This document shows positions 52,864 through 63,032 of a DNA stretch of 64,000 bases, piece after piece. Positions within the stretch are counted from its first letter, which is position 1. Every line of letters starts with the position of its first letter. The notes beneath the pieces were generated by a model, which did no database searches, was not told where the DNA came from, and saw nothing but the letters and a program-made list of their open reading frames with translations. Made by a program: the position numbers and the translations under genes. The stretch covers positions 434,001 to 498,000 of the forward strand of contig JAEACG010000001.1 in assembly GCA_016401345.1 (NCBI GenBank), given 5' to 3'. The stretch is from Fictibacillus nanhaiensis (GTDB taxonomy: Bacteria; Bacillota; Bacilli; Bacillales; Fictibacillaceae).

Positions 52864-52887
52864 TTACGACTTAAAGTTTGGTCTGTT

Positions 52888-52927
52888 TTGAAATGGCGCT
52901 CGTGTTCTTGATATGGCGCTAGTCGTA
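52888..52927 (+). repeat. Two-unit direct repeat, 20-bp period
   Basis: TTGAAATGGCGCTCGTGTTC and TTGATATGGCGCTAGTCGTA are adjacent 20-base units sharing 13 or more positions, just after the tmcAL stop codon. No function is evident. Confidence 0.6.
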
Positions 52928-52954
52928 GCGTAATTAACATCTTCTCAAGGCGAG

Positions 52955-53004
52955 CTAAAAAAGGATGCAGAAAAGCCATTTCTGGCTTCTGCATCCTTTT
53001 TCTT
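52955..53004. terminator. Bidirectional terminator between tmcAL and ylbL
   Basis: AAAAAGGATGCAGAAAAGCC and GGCTTCTGCATCCTTTTT form a long stem between the convergent tmcAL and ylbL genes. A and T tracts on both sides allow use in either direction. Confidence 0.93.
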
Positions 53005-54047
53005 TACAATTTTTTCAAATAGTCGAGTGCATCGTTCAGTGTCTTAACTGGAACGATTTTCATTTTAGACCCTATATCTTTTTGAGCCTTCACGGCATCA
53101 TTGTAGTTATTTCCATCAACAGGGGCAAAGAAAATCTCAGCACCTGCTTCATCAGCTGCAACAATCTTTTGTTGTATACCTCCGATCGGCCCTACATTCT
53201 TTTGAAGGTCCATCGTTCCGGTTCCTGCAATTTTCTTCCCGTGTGTAAGATCATCTGGTGTTAACTGATCCATAATTTCTAACGTGAACATCAACCCAGC
53301 TGAAGGTCCTCCGATCTGTGAGGTATCAATCTTCACTTTCGGATCTGTTACGATGGATACATCTGTTACAGGAGAAGTAATGCCCAAGCCAGCTTTCGGT
53401 CCTTGATCTTGAATATATTTCTTTGGAAACTCTTCAATGTTTAAATTCACATTCAATTTTTTATCGCCGCGTAGAACCGTTAAGTCAACCGCATCTCCTG
53501 CTTTCTTAGGAGCGAGCGTATCGAGTAGTTTCTTTGTTTCCATAACTGGATTACGGTCAACAGCAATAATCTTATCTCCAACTTTTAACTTTTCTTCTGC
53601 CGGCATTCCAGACATGATTCCTGTTACATAAACACCATGGTATTCGATGTCTACTTTCTTTCCTGCCTCTTGATAGGCAACAATGGTGGCCGCATGCTGT
53701 GAATCTTCCATCATCTGCAGTTGTCTTTGATTGTATTCTTCATCCGTCTCATCTTCTCCTCTGATCTGATCAGCAGGGATGACTTCACGATAATCACTTA
53801 GCTTTGCCCATATGTATTGCGGAATGTTTGCTGTACCTACCGACACTGTTGTTAGCATGAACACTCCCTTATCGTCGTCTCCTCCCTCTACGCTAATGAT
53901 GGGATCTAACACTCTGGCATCCCCAGGAGAGGTAATGTAGTAAGGGAGTGGATAGAATGCTATAAAAGCAAACACCAGTAAAAAAAGAATAATGAATTTA
54001 TTTTTTGAGAAAAAGTTACTTCGTTTCGTTGTTTTTTCAGTGGTCAT
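53004..54047 (-). CDS. ylbL: YlbL, Lon-like PDZ serine protease
   Basis: This 347-residue protein has one N-terminal membrane anchor (residues 16-36), a PDZ domain at about 125-205 and a C-terminal Lon protease domain. The Ser-Lys dyad is S249 in GGPSAGLMF and K294 in GGIQQKIVAA. In B. subtilis YlbL is a membrane protease reported to remove the division inhibitor YneA after DNA damage. It overlaps ylbK by 11 bases, and AAGGAGT precedes the ATG. Confidence 0.94.
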   Translation of the reverse strand: MTTEKTTKRSNFFSKNKFIILFLLVFAFIAFYPLPYYITSPGDARVLDPIISVEGGDDDKGVFMLTTVSVGTANIPQYIWAKLSDYREVIPADQIRGEDETDEEYNQRQLQMMEDSQHAATIVAYQEAGKKVDIEYHGVYVTGIMSGMPAEEKLKVGDKIIAVDRNPVMETKKLLDTLAPKKAGDAVDLTVLRGDKKLNVNLNIEEFPKKYIQDQGPKAGLGITSPVTDVSIVTDPKVKIDTSQIGGPSAGLMFTLEIMDQLTPDDLTHGKKIAGTGTMDLQKNVGPIGGIQQKIVAADEAGAEIFFAPVDGNNYNDAVKAQKDIGSKMKIVPVKTLNDALDYLKKL

Positions 54048-54831
54048 GCATAGACTCCTTCCAGTTGTCGATCTTTTCTAAAATTTTTGGTATCTGTTTT
54101 CTTCCTGCTTCTTCTCCTATAGCAATTATATCATTTACATCCTTAAATGCTGTAGAACTGAACTGCTCAACCATTGGACGAATCATAATATCAGCGGAAA
54201 TTTCGTGCCAGCGCACCATTTCACGCTGCATGATATCGATACTTTGAATGATAACATCAAAAATAGAAGAAACCTGAAGTTCTGCTTTAAAATGCGAAAT
54301 ATCAACTGCGATTACAAGGTCTGCTCCCATCTCTCGTGCCACAGAAACAGGTACGCGGTCAATAACTCCACCGTCCACCAATAGTTTTCCATCTATTTTT
54401 TCAGGCACTAATATGCCTGGGATCGAGATGCTTGCACGAACAGCATCTGCAATTGGTCCCGTTCTAAAAACCACTTTTTCACCTAGTAGTAGATCAGTTG
54501 CCACGATTGCTAAAGGAATATTCGTTTGTTCAATTTGTTTTTGTTTTGTGAGAAGCCTTACGAGTTCTTTGATTTTCTTCCCTGTTATAAATCCCATCTT
54601 AGGGACCGTGTAATCCATATAATATTTACGTTTAAAGAGCGTTGCCATCCGGTAAAGGTTTTCATCGCTATGACCCATACTCACCATCGCACCGACCAAA
54701 GCTCCCATGCTGCTTCCAGCTATCATATCTATAGGTATTCCTGCATCTCTTATTGCTTTAACAACACCTAGATGAGCAAACCCTCTAGCACCGCCAGATC
54801 CTAGAGCAAGTCCGATTTTTGGTTCTTTCAT
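54037..54831 (-). CDS. ylbK: Patatin-like phospholipase YlbK
   Basis: This 264-residue protein is in the RssA/patatin family. The oxyanion segment GSGGARGFAHLG near residues 11-22, the nucleophile S41 in GSSMG and the catalytic aspartate in DGGVIDRVPV near residue 158 are all present. The lipid or acyl substrate is unknown. GGAGGAG lies before the ATG at 54831, so the upstream start at 54855 is rejected. Confidence 0.92.
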   Translation of the reverse strand: MKEPKIGLALGSGGARGFAHLGVVKAIRDAGIPIDMIAGSSMGALVGAMVSMGHSDENLYRMATLFKRKYYMDYTVPKMGFITGKKIKELVRLLTKQKQIEQTNIPLAIVATDLLLGEKVVFRTGPIADAVRASISIPGILVPEKIDGKLLVDGGVIDRVPVSVAREMGADLVIAVDISHFKAELQVSSIFDVIIQSIDIMQREMVRWHEISADIMIRPMVEQFSSTAFKDVNDIIAIGEEAGRKQIPKILEKIDNWKESMHDH

Positions 54832-54957
54832 GCTTTGCTCCTCCTTTAGAAGCACCGTCTTTTTTTAACATATGGTCTAAAGAGTAAGGCTATACGTATA
54901 AATAAGGATGAGGACAAGTAAGTATAGTGGAATTACGTGAGAGGAGCGCTCCCCTTT

Positions 54958-57237
<2,280 letters not shown>

Positions 57238-57324
57238 GTTATTCACTCAATTCTTTATCCGTTTTCCCTTACTTATCCTATCACAAGTATTCCTGTATTC
57301 AAACATCAAATCTTTTTCTTATAA

Positions 57325-57354
57325 GTATAAGTCAAATTAAATGCGGTCATACTA
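57325..57354 (+). promoter_or_regulatory. Sigma-G/F forespore promoter of the csfG-like RNA
   Basis: GTATA (57325-57329) and CATACTA (57348-57354) are 18 bases apart, exactly the sigma-G consensus GYATR-N18-CATWMTA. The -10 context GGTCATACT also fits sigma-F. No plus-strand protein frame follows before the terminator. Confidence 0.8.
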
Positions 57355-57360
57355 TTTGTA

Positions 57361-57508
57361 ACAACATCAACGAACGATGTTGTTGCCAACCGCGGAGAAG
57401 ACTTACTCCCCATAAGTTCTTCATCCGGTTTCTCCTCTCCCATCGCCTTTAAACAGAAGTGATTTTTGTTTTAAAGGCAACCTGCAGTTTTTGCTGCAGG
57501 TTTTTTTT
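57361..57508 (+). ncRNA. csfG: csfG-like forespore small RNA
   Basis: A plus-strand transcript of about 148 nt is bounded by a sigma-G/F promoter and an intrinsic terminator. It shows a first hairpin (CAACATC and GATGTTG), a second with a C-rich loop (GAAGACTTA, loop CTCCCCA, TAAGTTCTTC), an unpaired CTCCTCTCCC segment, and a third stem (CCTTTAAAC and GTTTTAAAGG). From memory, the conserved forespore RNA CsfG of B. subtilis lies between ylbG and ylbH, which is this place. The C-rich loops could pair with Shine-Dalgarno sequences. The rest of the 326-base gap from 57247 to 57572 holds only promoters. Confidence 0.72.
57479..57508 (+). terminator. Terminator of the csfG-like RNA
   Basis: AACCTGCAG and CTGCAGGTT form a 9-bp stem with a 6-base loop, followed by T residues to 57508 on the plus strand. 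No coding gene precedes it on that strand. Confidence 0.92.
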
Positions 57509-57572
57509 CATGCTTAAAAGCCTTTAAGCTCATAGATGATTATGCTACATTGTTTTATAGAAAGGGGATTGA

Positions 57573-57953
57573 ATGATGATTCAACGATTTATTGAGCTTG
57601 GAGAAGGGTATTCTGATCTTTATGAACTACTTGAGATCATGGAAACGAACAAAGACCGTATCTCACAGTTATTATGTTTAAAAGTTAAGAAAGAAGATAA
57701 AATGTATGCGTCTCTTGTTGCTGTCCTGCACCCAGCTTCAGAGGTAAAGTTTCAGCCACTATACATTTGCCGAGAGGGAGTACCTTATCCTTCTAAACGA
57801 ATTGATCTATTCGAGGCAAAGGCCGCACAATTAAATAAAGAAGTGATTACATTTGATGTAAAGCCATCAACAGATTTTGCTGAAACAGAACTCTTTTTTC
57901 ACTATCTAACAGGGATTCTTCGTTTAAATTATCTAATTCCGCCTTTGTTATAA
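57573..57953 (+). CDS. Conserved hypothetical protein (possibly DUF7147 family)
   Basis: This 126-residue soluble protein opens with MMIQRFIELGEGYSDLYELL and ends GILRLNYLIPPLL. Similar short proteins occur in Bacillaceae, sometimes named methylthioribose kinase in databases, a label that looks wrong for so small a protein. I see no catalytic motif and do not assign a function. AAAGGGG precedes the ATG. It lies between the csfG-like RNA and a tandem repeat array. Confidence 0.8.
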   Translation: MMIQRFIELGEGYSDLYELLEIMETNKDRISQLLCLKVKKEDKMYASLVAVLHPASEVKFQPLYICREGVPYPSKRIDLFEAKAAQLNKEVITFDVKPSTDFAETELFFHYLTGILRLNYLIPPLL

Positions 57954-57976
57954 AATAATTTTTTTGCCAAATAGGT

Positions 57977-58072
57977 GAAGACTTATAAATTTTTTTGAGG
58001 ACTTATAAAAAAATTTGAAGACTTATAAAATTTCTTCAAGACTTATAAATTCTTTTGAAGACTTATAAATGG
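57977..58072. repeat. Tandem array, five units of 20 bp
   Basis: The core RAGACTTATAAA recurs at 57979, 57999, 58019, 58039 and 58059 with an exact 20-base period; the eight bases between cores are A/T-rich and vary. It lies between two convergent genes, the hypothetical gene ending at 57953 and ylbG. Confidence 0.92.
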
Positions 58073-58134
58073 AATTACTGACAAAAAACAAACATAAAAA
58101 AAACAGGCAGCTATTATTATTAGCGGCCTGTCTC

Positions 58135-58410
58135 TTAAATCCCCATCTTATAGTCATACTCTTTCGCTTTATCAACAATTTTACTTTCATATTCTGTCTT
58201 GATCTCTTGTTTATGAGACCTTTTTACTTCTTTTACAAAATGCAAAGATTCAAGCTTTGCTGCGATCTCATCTATTTTGTTTCCATCACAGTACAAAACA
58301 GCATATTTCAATCTTCGAGAAACATAATGCACATTACCATAACGTCTTAACTGTTTTGAAAACTTTAATGAATGGAGAAAAACAGATAGCCCACGACGAT
58401 TACCTATCAT
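58135..58410 (-). CDS. ylbG: DUF2129 family protein YlbG
   Basis: This 91-residue basic protein matches B. subtilis YlbG ([29 protein letters not shown], and the tail [11 protein letters not shown]). The family has a small ferredoxin-like fold and no known activity. AAAAGGGG precedes the ATG. It is conserved next to ylbF in Bacilli. Confidence 0.92.
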   Translation of the reverse strand: MIGNRRGLSVFLHSLKFSKQLRRYGNVHYVSRRLKYAVLYCDGNKIDEIAAKLESLHFVKEVKRSHKQEIKTEYESKIVDKAKEYDYKMGI

Positions 58411-58479
58411 AATTAAAGCCCCTTTTATATACTGTATTGATCAAATAAATGAATAATCCCTGTTAGGAAGTGATGTAGA

Positions 58480-58800
58480 TTGGACTTAAACAACGTTTGG
58501 GAACATTTTTTGAATCGAATGAAACAAGACCCTTCAATCATTCATGTTGAAAAAAAAATGATGGCCGGTATCCCTTTCATATATGTAACGGTTTCTTCGC
58601 AGTTTTCAATCGATCACTCAACTGATTCTGTAAAAAAACATGCCGTAAAAGCTATGAAAGGGAAACGGCTAACATTGAACCTTACATTTGTAAGATCAGA
58701 AGAAAATCTTCATGTATACCGGATGCGTTTTTTAGTACCGCAAGAAAAAATGTTCTGCTGCGGAAACTTATGTTTTGACTGCATTCGGTTTAGAGACTAA
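58480..58800 (+). CDS. Small protein with a C-terminal CCxxxCxxC motif
   Basis: This 106-residue protein is not one I recognise. It is basic and mixed alpha/beta in character, with no signal peptide. The C-terminus MFCCGNLCFDCIRFRD places C93, C94, C98 and C101 together, which suggests a metal site. It is convergent with ricF, and the two stops are 3 bases apart; RicF also ends in a cysteine cluster. AGGAAGTG lies before the TTG start at 58480. Confidence 0.75.
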   Translation: MDLNNVWEHFLNRMKQDPSIIHVEKKMMAGIPFIYVTVSSQFSIDHSTDSVKKHAVKAMKGKRLTLNLTFVRSEENLHVYRMRFLVPQEKMFCCGNLCFDCIRFRD

Positions 58801-58802
58801 GT

Positions 58803-59237
58803 TTAAGCACAGCCACAGGATCCGCCTGAACCACATCCACCACTGCAAGAGCTCTCATCGAAGAACGGATTGCCTGTAGGAACTTTAATCTGTTGAGATA
58901 CACTGTAAGCAATGATTTTGCTGCATTCCATCAATAAATTTTCAAGTTCTTTTTCTGCTTTCTTAAATTGAGCTATATTTTCATGAAAATCAAGCTCCCG
59001 TTTAAGAGTACGAACTTGTGTTGAAACGGTATGAAAATCAGGATGATATTTTCCAAATCGCTGTACTTCTTCATACTGTTCTTTCATTTTTGCGAAACGA
59101 GCAATCATTTTCTGTGCTTCAACATCTTGCTCTAGGTTATATTTTGACTCTCTATATGCTAATGCAACACTGGAATCAGCAACCATCTCTGCTAATGCTA
59201 ATGATTCTTCCAGCAATACACTTTGGTCTAAACTCAT
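58803..59237 (-). CDS. ricF: RicF (YlbF), subunit of the RicA-RicF-RicT complex
   Basis: In B. subtilis RicF works with YmcA and YaaT in a complex that binds two [4Fe-4S] clusters and affects RNase Y processing, biofilm, competence and sporulation. The 144-residue helical protein has ARFAKMKEQYEEVQRFGKYHPD at residues 46-67 and the conserved VPTGNPFFDE. The cysteine-rich tail has C131, C135, C141 and C143, as in YlbF. AGGGAGGTG precedes the ATG. Confidence 0.94.
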   Translation of the reverse strand: MSLDQSVLLEESLALAEMVADSSVALAYRESKYNLEQDVEAQKMIARFAKMKEQYEEVQRFGKYHPDFHTVSTQVRTLKRELDFHENIAQFKKAEKELENLLMECSKIIAYSVSQQIKVPTGNPFFDESSCSGGCGSGGSCGCA

Positions 59238-59324
59238 ACGTCACACCTCCCTTTAGGTATGAGGTTTCTAATCTATTATAGCGGATATTGAATAGACTTA
59301 AAAGCATAGCAGACTTCTTACAAA

Positions 59325-59353
59325 AAATAAAACTCTTCATAAATTGAAGAGTT
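59325..59353 (-). terminator. Terminator after the membrane-anchored hypothetical gene
   Basis: AACTCTTC and GAAGAGTT form an 8-bp stem that overlaps the stop codon at 59352; TTATTTTTTG follows on the minus strand. Confidence 0.8.
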
Positions 59354-59777
59354 ATCGAACTTGAACGACTATATTTTTCTTTAATCCGTAATCAGATCCA
59401 TCTTTCTTCTTCAGCTGCAGAGTAATCTTGTGCTTACCAGAATTCATATTCTTTAAGATGAACATGGATTGATTAGCATTCATCTTCCACTTATTGTTTA
59501 CAAAAACAGCAATGTATCCATCCTTATTTCCTGGTGTCTTCGTAAGACCACCTTGGAAGGAAAACCTTGAAATAATATTCTCAAAATAGATCCGCTGCTT
59601 TTTCACATGATAATTGACTGCCCAGTCTTTATCCATGATTGGATATGAAGCAGATACCTCTACAGCTTTTGGTTTGGGATCAGAAGTTTCTTCGTGGAAT
59701 TTGGTAATCGTAAATAGTGTGAGCACGATAATCACTAATAGACCACCTGCATAGATCCGTCTATTTCTTATTTTCAT
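59352..59777 (-). CDS. Membrane-anchored or secreted protein of unknown function
   Basis: This 141-residue protein has a basic N-terminus and one hydrophobic segment (GGLLVIIVLTLFTI, residues 12-25). The rest is predicted to be outside the membrane. The beta-rich remainder, ending in VQVR after an HKITLQLKKKDGSDYG segment, could be an Ig-like fold. I do not recognise the family. AGGAGTGG precedes the ATG. It lies between ricF and ylbE, where B. subtilis has no gene that I recall. Confidence 0.75.
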   Translation of the reverse strand: MKIRNRRIYAGGLLVIIVLTLFTITKFHEETSDPKPKAVEVSASYPIMDKDWAVNYHVKKQRIYFENIISRFSFQGGLTKTPGNKDGYIAVFVNNKWKMNANQSMFILKNMNSGKHKITLQLKKKDGSDYGLKKNIVVQVR

Positions 59778-59841
59778 AAAAAAACCACTCCTTATAGAAG
59801 TAGTTTTTTCCTTATTGATTCTTATTATCCCTCAAAAACTC

Positions 59842-60144
59842 TTAACCGTTGTTTAGCGAGTCTGGCATTGGCTGAAAATCATTCGGCATAGGAGCATCGC
59901 TTCCCTTTACTTCATCACCCATTACAGAGATCAATTCCATTAATAAGCCAAAGTTTTGTACCTGTTGATGAAAACGATCCACTCTTTGCCCGAAGGTACG
60001 CCCGTAAAACACTTTCGCACCCTCTTCCAGCTCAGACACTGAAAAAGGGTTTCTACTCAGCTTTCTATACCACTCTGGTTTTTCTCTTATATAATATTTC
60101 AAGTCAGGTCTTGTATTTAAGTATTCGAGAATTTCTCTTCGCAC
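59842..60144 (-). CDS. ylbE: YlbE-like protein
   Basis: This 100-residue protein resembles YlbE of B. subtilis (REILEYLNTRPDLKYYIREKPEWYRKL, residues 3-29 region, is the conserved part). Its function is unknown; the neighbourhood is sporulation related. AAAAGGA lies 8 bases before the GTG at 60144, so the GTG at 60153, which is too close to that site, is rejected. It lies 16 bases after ylbD and is probably in one operon with it. Confidence 0.85.
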   Translation of the reverse strand: MRREILEYLNTRPDLKYYIREKPEWYRKLSRNPFSVSELEEGAKVFYGRTFGQRVDRFHQQVQNFGLLMELISVMGDEVKGSDAPMPNDFQPMPDSLNNG

Positions 60145-60159
60145 ACCGCACACATCCTT

Positions 60160-60564
60160 TTAATCCCTATATGAAGGATAATCATTCATTCTATTTTCCG
60201 GCTGTTGGTTCGGTCTGTCAGACTGATTGTTAAATTGCTGTAATAGTTCTTGAACCGCATCCATCAGACTACCAAATTGGGATAAATATTTTTGTACATC
60301 CGTTATTTGCAGTTTACTTAAACCAGCAACAATATCTCCAACTGTAAGTTCTGTTCTTGTCTTCTCAGACTTAGAGCGATCTTCTTGTTTTTTATCTTTA
60401 TCCTTATCTTTTGCATACTGATTCCAGCTTTCATGTTCTTCTCCCAAAACAATCCAATCCTGATAAACTTCTTTCCAAGGCCTCTTATTCTTCTTTACTT
60501 CCTTAATTAAATCAGGATGTTTATGAACGAACTCCTTGAAACTTTCTATATCAGTCTTTACCAC
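60160..60564 (-). CDS. ylbD: Putative spore coat protein YlbD
   Basis: This 134-residue hydrophilic protein is like YlbD, a spore coat-associated protein of B. subtilis. It has a conserved N-terminus (IESFKEFVHKHPDLIKEVKK), a lysine- and aspartate-rich linker and a conserved middle (VGDIVAGLSKLQITDVQKYL). The C-terminal tail is rich in Asn, Gln and Pro. GGGGGTGG precedes the GTG at 60564, so the GTG nine bases upstream is within the ribosome site. Confidence 0.87.
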   Translation of the reverse strand: MVKTDIESFKEFVHKHPDLIKEVKKNKRPWKEVYQDWIVLGEEHESWNQYAKDKDKDKKQEDRSKSEKTRTELTVGDIVAGLSKLQITDVQKYLSQFGSLMDAVQELLQQFNNQSDRPNQQPENRMNDYPSYRD

Positions 60565-60736
60565 AGAATCCACCCCCAGCCATCCACTGACGAATGATGT
60601 TTACTACATGATACATAAGTGCCCATAAATTGGTGCGCCCATTTTTTATTATTCATGCAAAGTTAATTCTGTTTACTTTATTCTCATCCGCCCAAAAAGG
60701 TACAATAAAAATAAAAAAAGATTGAGGGAGAGACTA

Positions 60737-61216
60737 TTGAACATTAAGGACGAGTGGAACGAGTATTTCGAAACCAGTACTGAACAAGAGCAACAAGTCA
60801 TGAAACGTTTCTTAAACAGTTTGAAAACGAAAAGAGAAAAGCAGCATAAGACACACATTGCTTCTTTATTAGATTTTAAAACAACTAGAATCAATGATCA
60901 TACGTTAGAGATGGAGATGCCCAATTCTCCCTTACTCGACAATGCAATCGGAATCTTACATGGCGGCTTAACCGCAACACTTTTAGATACAGCAATGGGC
61001 ACGATGGCCAGCCTTGTTCCAGGTAACAAAAGAGGTGCTGTGACTGTCGAATTAAAAGTAGACTTTTTAACTCCTGGCGTTGGAGAGTTGTTCATTTGCC
61101 GTGCTGAAGTCGTACATAATGGCAGACAATTGGTCCGAATGGATGGAAAAGTACGTAATGAAAAAGGTACTTTAATCGCTTCTGCATCAGGTACATTTTT
61201 TAAACTTGCCGAATAA
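60737..61216 (+). CDS. PaaI-family hotdog-fold thioesterase
   Basis: This 159-residue protein has the 4HBT/PaaI hotdog fold, with NAIGILHGGLTATLLDTAMG near residues 73-92 supplying the catalytic aspartate region, then KRGAVTVELKVDFLTPGVG. Such enzymes hydrolyse acyl-CoA thioesters, but the substrate here is unknown. GAGGGAGA lies before the TTG at 60737; the open frame from 60722 includes that site. It is divergent from ylbD. Confidence 0.87.
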   Translation: MNIKDEWNEYFETSTEQEQQVMKRFLNSLKTKREKQHKTHIASLLDFKTTRINDHTLEMEMPNSPLLDNAIGILHGGLTATLLDTAMGTMASLVPGNKRGAVTVELKVDFLTPGVGELFICRAEVVHNGRQLVRMDGKVRNEKGTLIASASGTFFKLAE

Positions 61217-61243
61217 CCGAAAATTCCTCAAAAATACCTTCTC

Positions 61244-61285
61244 AAAAAAAAGAGCTGAACCTTTTGAGGTTCAGCTTTACTATCT
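61244..61285. terminator. Bidirectional terminator (thioesterase and ylbC)
   Basis: AGCTGAACC and GGTTCAGCT form a 9-bp stem with a 6-base loop, with A- and T-rich flanks. It lies between the convergent thioesterase and ylbC genes. Confidence 0.9.
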
Positions 61286-61289
61286 CTAT

Positions 61290-62321
61290 TTACTTCATAG
61301 GTACTAAGAAATTCTGTGTGTAATACTTATTATCTACACCCACTCCTAAATGAGTGTACTCATTGTTTAAAAGTGTGTTCCTATGCCCTTCACTGTTCAT
61401 CCAGCCTTCTACAGCTGCTATACCATCCGTATAGTTTGCAGCTATATTCTCTCCCGCTTGCAGAAACTTTACTTGCTTTTGCTGCAGCCTATCTGAAAGC
61501 GTACGTCCATCCTTACTCTCATGAGAGAAATATTGCTGATCTAACATATCTTTTGAATGCAAAAACGCTACTTCCGAAGTTTTCTCATCCCACTGCAACG
61601 GATTTTTGTCGTATTTAAGACGGATAATATTCGTTAACTCAAAAACTTGCTGTTCTTCAGATTGATCTACCTTTTTTTGTTCATCATCGCTTAACTGCCC
61701 AAGCGGGGGAAGATCTCCTCGATAAACGATCGAGTATGGCCTTTGTTTTAACAAGACATCCGAAGTAGTATATCTTACACTGGATAGCTGATTCGTAAAC
61801 TTATCAAAATAAAGCTGTACCCAAATGTTATCTTTCAATTTAATCAGTGGACGCAGCATAACTTCTTGCTCAGACAGTTCAAATCTAAAGAAATCTTCTC
61901 CGTCGTTAATAGTGATGTCACTCTCAATCGGAAACTTTTGGATGATCGTGTTTGAATTCTCTCCAATCGTAAATGGTGATGTATTCACATCAGATCCAAT
62001 GACAAACAACGTAACTACTTTTCCGTTTTCTACACCTGCTTGCAGATATCCTTTGGGACTCTTGTTTCCATATATGTACCAATCATAACCATAGCTAGAT
62101 GGATCTATCCTTTCAGGTTCTCCCCATTGCTCTTTAAATTCAGATATATCTTTACCAACCCAGTTAGAAACAGCATCATCAGGAATCTTTAATGTTTCTT
62201 CTATGTACTCTACTTTTGTATCAGGCTTTTCTTTCTCGACTGTGAATTCTGGTAGTACATCATAAAAAAATAAGCCAATCAAAATAAAAACGGATAGGAA
62301 AAAAGTAACCAATCCTCGCAT
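61290..62321 (-). CDS. ylbC: CAP-domain protein YlbC
   Basis: This 343-residue protein has an N-terminal membrane anchor or signal (FFLSVFILIGLFFYDVL), a CAP-associated N-terminal domain from about residue 55 to 190, and a C-terminal CAP (SCP-like) domain. CAP signatures include HSKDMLDQQYFSHESKDG and AGENIAANY, and WMNSEGHRNTLL. The role is unknown; related proteins are in sporulation regulons. GGGGGAA precedes the ATG. Confidence 0.92.
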   Translation of the reverse strand: MRGLVTFFLSVFILIGLFFYDVLPEFTVEKEKPDTKVEYIEETLKIPDDAVSNWVGKDISEFKEQWGEPERIDPSSYGYDWYIYGNKSPKGYLQAGVENGKVVTLFVIGSDVNTSPFTIGENSNTIIQKFPIESDITINDGEDFFRFELSEQEVMLRPLIKLKDNIWVQLYFDKFTNQLSSVRYTTSDVLLKQRPYSIVYRGDLPPLGQLSDDEQKKVDQSEEQQVFELTNIIRLKYDKNPLQWDEKTSEVAFLHSKDMLDQQYFSHESKDGRTLSDRLQQKQVKFLQAGENIAANYTDGIAAVEGWMNSEGHRNTLLNNEYTHLGVGVDNKYYTQNFLVPMK

Positions 62322-62393
62322 AATGGTTCCCCCTATATCTTTCTTCTCTTCTTAGTTTAGCATAGAGGGTATGTGTTTGGATGAAACCTTTCA

Positions 62394-62430
62394 AAAATAA
62401 AACAGCTCCCCTATAAAAGGAACTGTTTTA
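62394..62430 (-). terminator. ylbB terminator
   Basis: AAAACAGTTCC and GGAGCTGTTTT form an 11-bp stem including one G-T pair on the minus strand, followed by ATTTTTG. It lies just after the ylbB stop codon. Confidence 0.85.
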
Positions 62431-62445
62431 TATAATCAACATCAA

Positions 62446-62874
62446 TTATTGAATCTGATCTCTTTGCTCAGAAACTTGTGAAAGGGTATGTCCTGCAGCG
62501 GAGTCACTCTCTTTAGCTAGGGAAAGATCTCCTAACGAGATAATCCCTACAAGTTTATTGTTCTCTACGATTGGAAGTCTTCTTACTTGTTTGTCTGCCA
62601 TAAGTTCCGTTGCTTCTTCAACTGTCATATCTGCAGAACCTGTAAACAGATTATCGCTCATAACATCGGATACCTTTGTAGACCCTGGACGTTTCTCAGC
62701 AACTCCCCGGACGACAATATCTCGATCCGTGATTACTCCGATAATTTGATCATTCTCACAAACAGGAATAACACCTACATTATCCTGCTTCATTTTTACG
62801 GCTACTTCGTAAACATTGTCTTGTGGTGTTACATAATCTACATTCCTCGTCATGATGTCACTTACTTTTTTCAC
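62446..62874 (-). CDS. ylbB: CBS-domain protein YlbB
   Basis: This 142-residue protein consists of a tandem CBS pair (KKVSDIMTRNVDYVTPQDNV and VSDVMSDNLFTGSADMTV openings). Such pairs bind adenosine nucleotides and sense energy state; no catalytic domain is attached. AGGAGG is 8 bases before the GTG at 62874 and only 2 before an ATG at 62880, so the GTG start is favoured. Confidence 0.9.
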   Translation of the reverse strand: MKKVSDIMTRNVDYVTPQDNVYEVAVKMKQDNVGVIPVCENDQIIGVITDRDIVVRGVAEKRPGSTKVSDVMSDNLFTGSADMTVEEATELMADKQVRRLPIVENNKLVGIISLGDLSLAKESDSAAGHTLSQVSEQRDQIQ

Positions 62875-63032
62875 AAACATTACCTCCTCGTTATTTTAAA
62901 TCTACACTTCTTTATGCTTTACGAAAGAAAAACAAATATGCGCACTTTTGACAATGATTGCATCTTTAGCGCTTTCATAATATCATTAAGAAGTGATTAT
63001 TATTTTTTATTGAATTCCTAGGAGGTTTCACA

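Noticed and set aside
57361-57508. RoxS/RsaE small RNA
   Set aside because: The CTCCCATC-type segment is similar, but the genomic context, promoter class and hairpin order do not match RoxS. The location fits csfG better.
57977-58072. Possible CRISPR array
   Set aside because: The period is only 20 bases with low-complexity A/T spacers, far below CRISPR repeat-plus-spacer length, and no cas genes are in the window.
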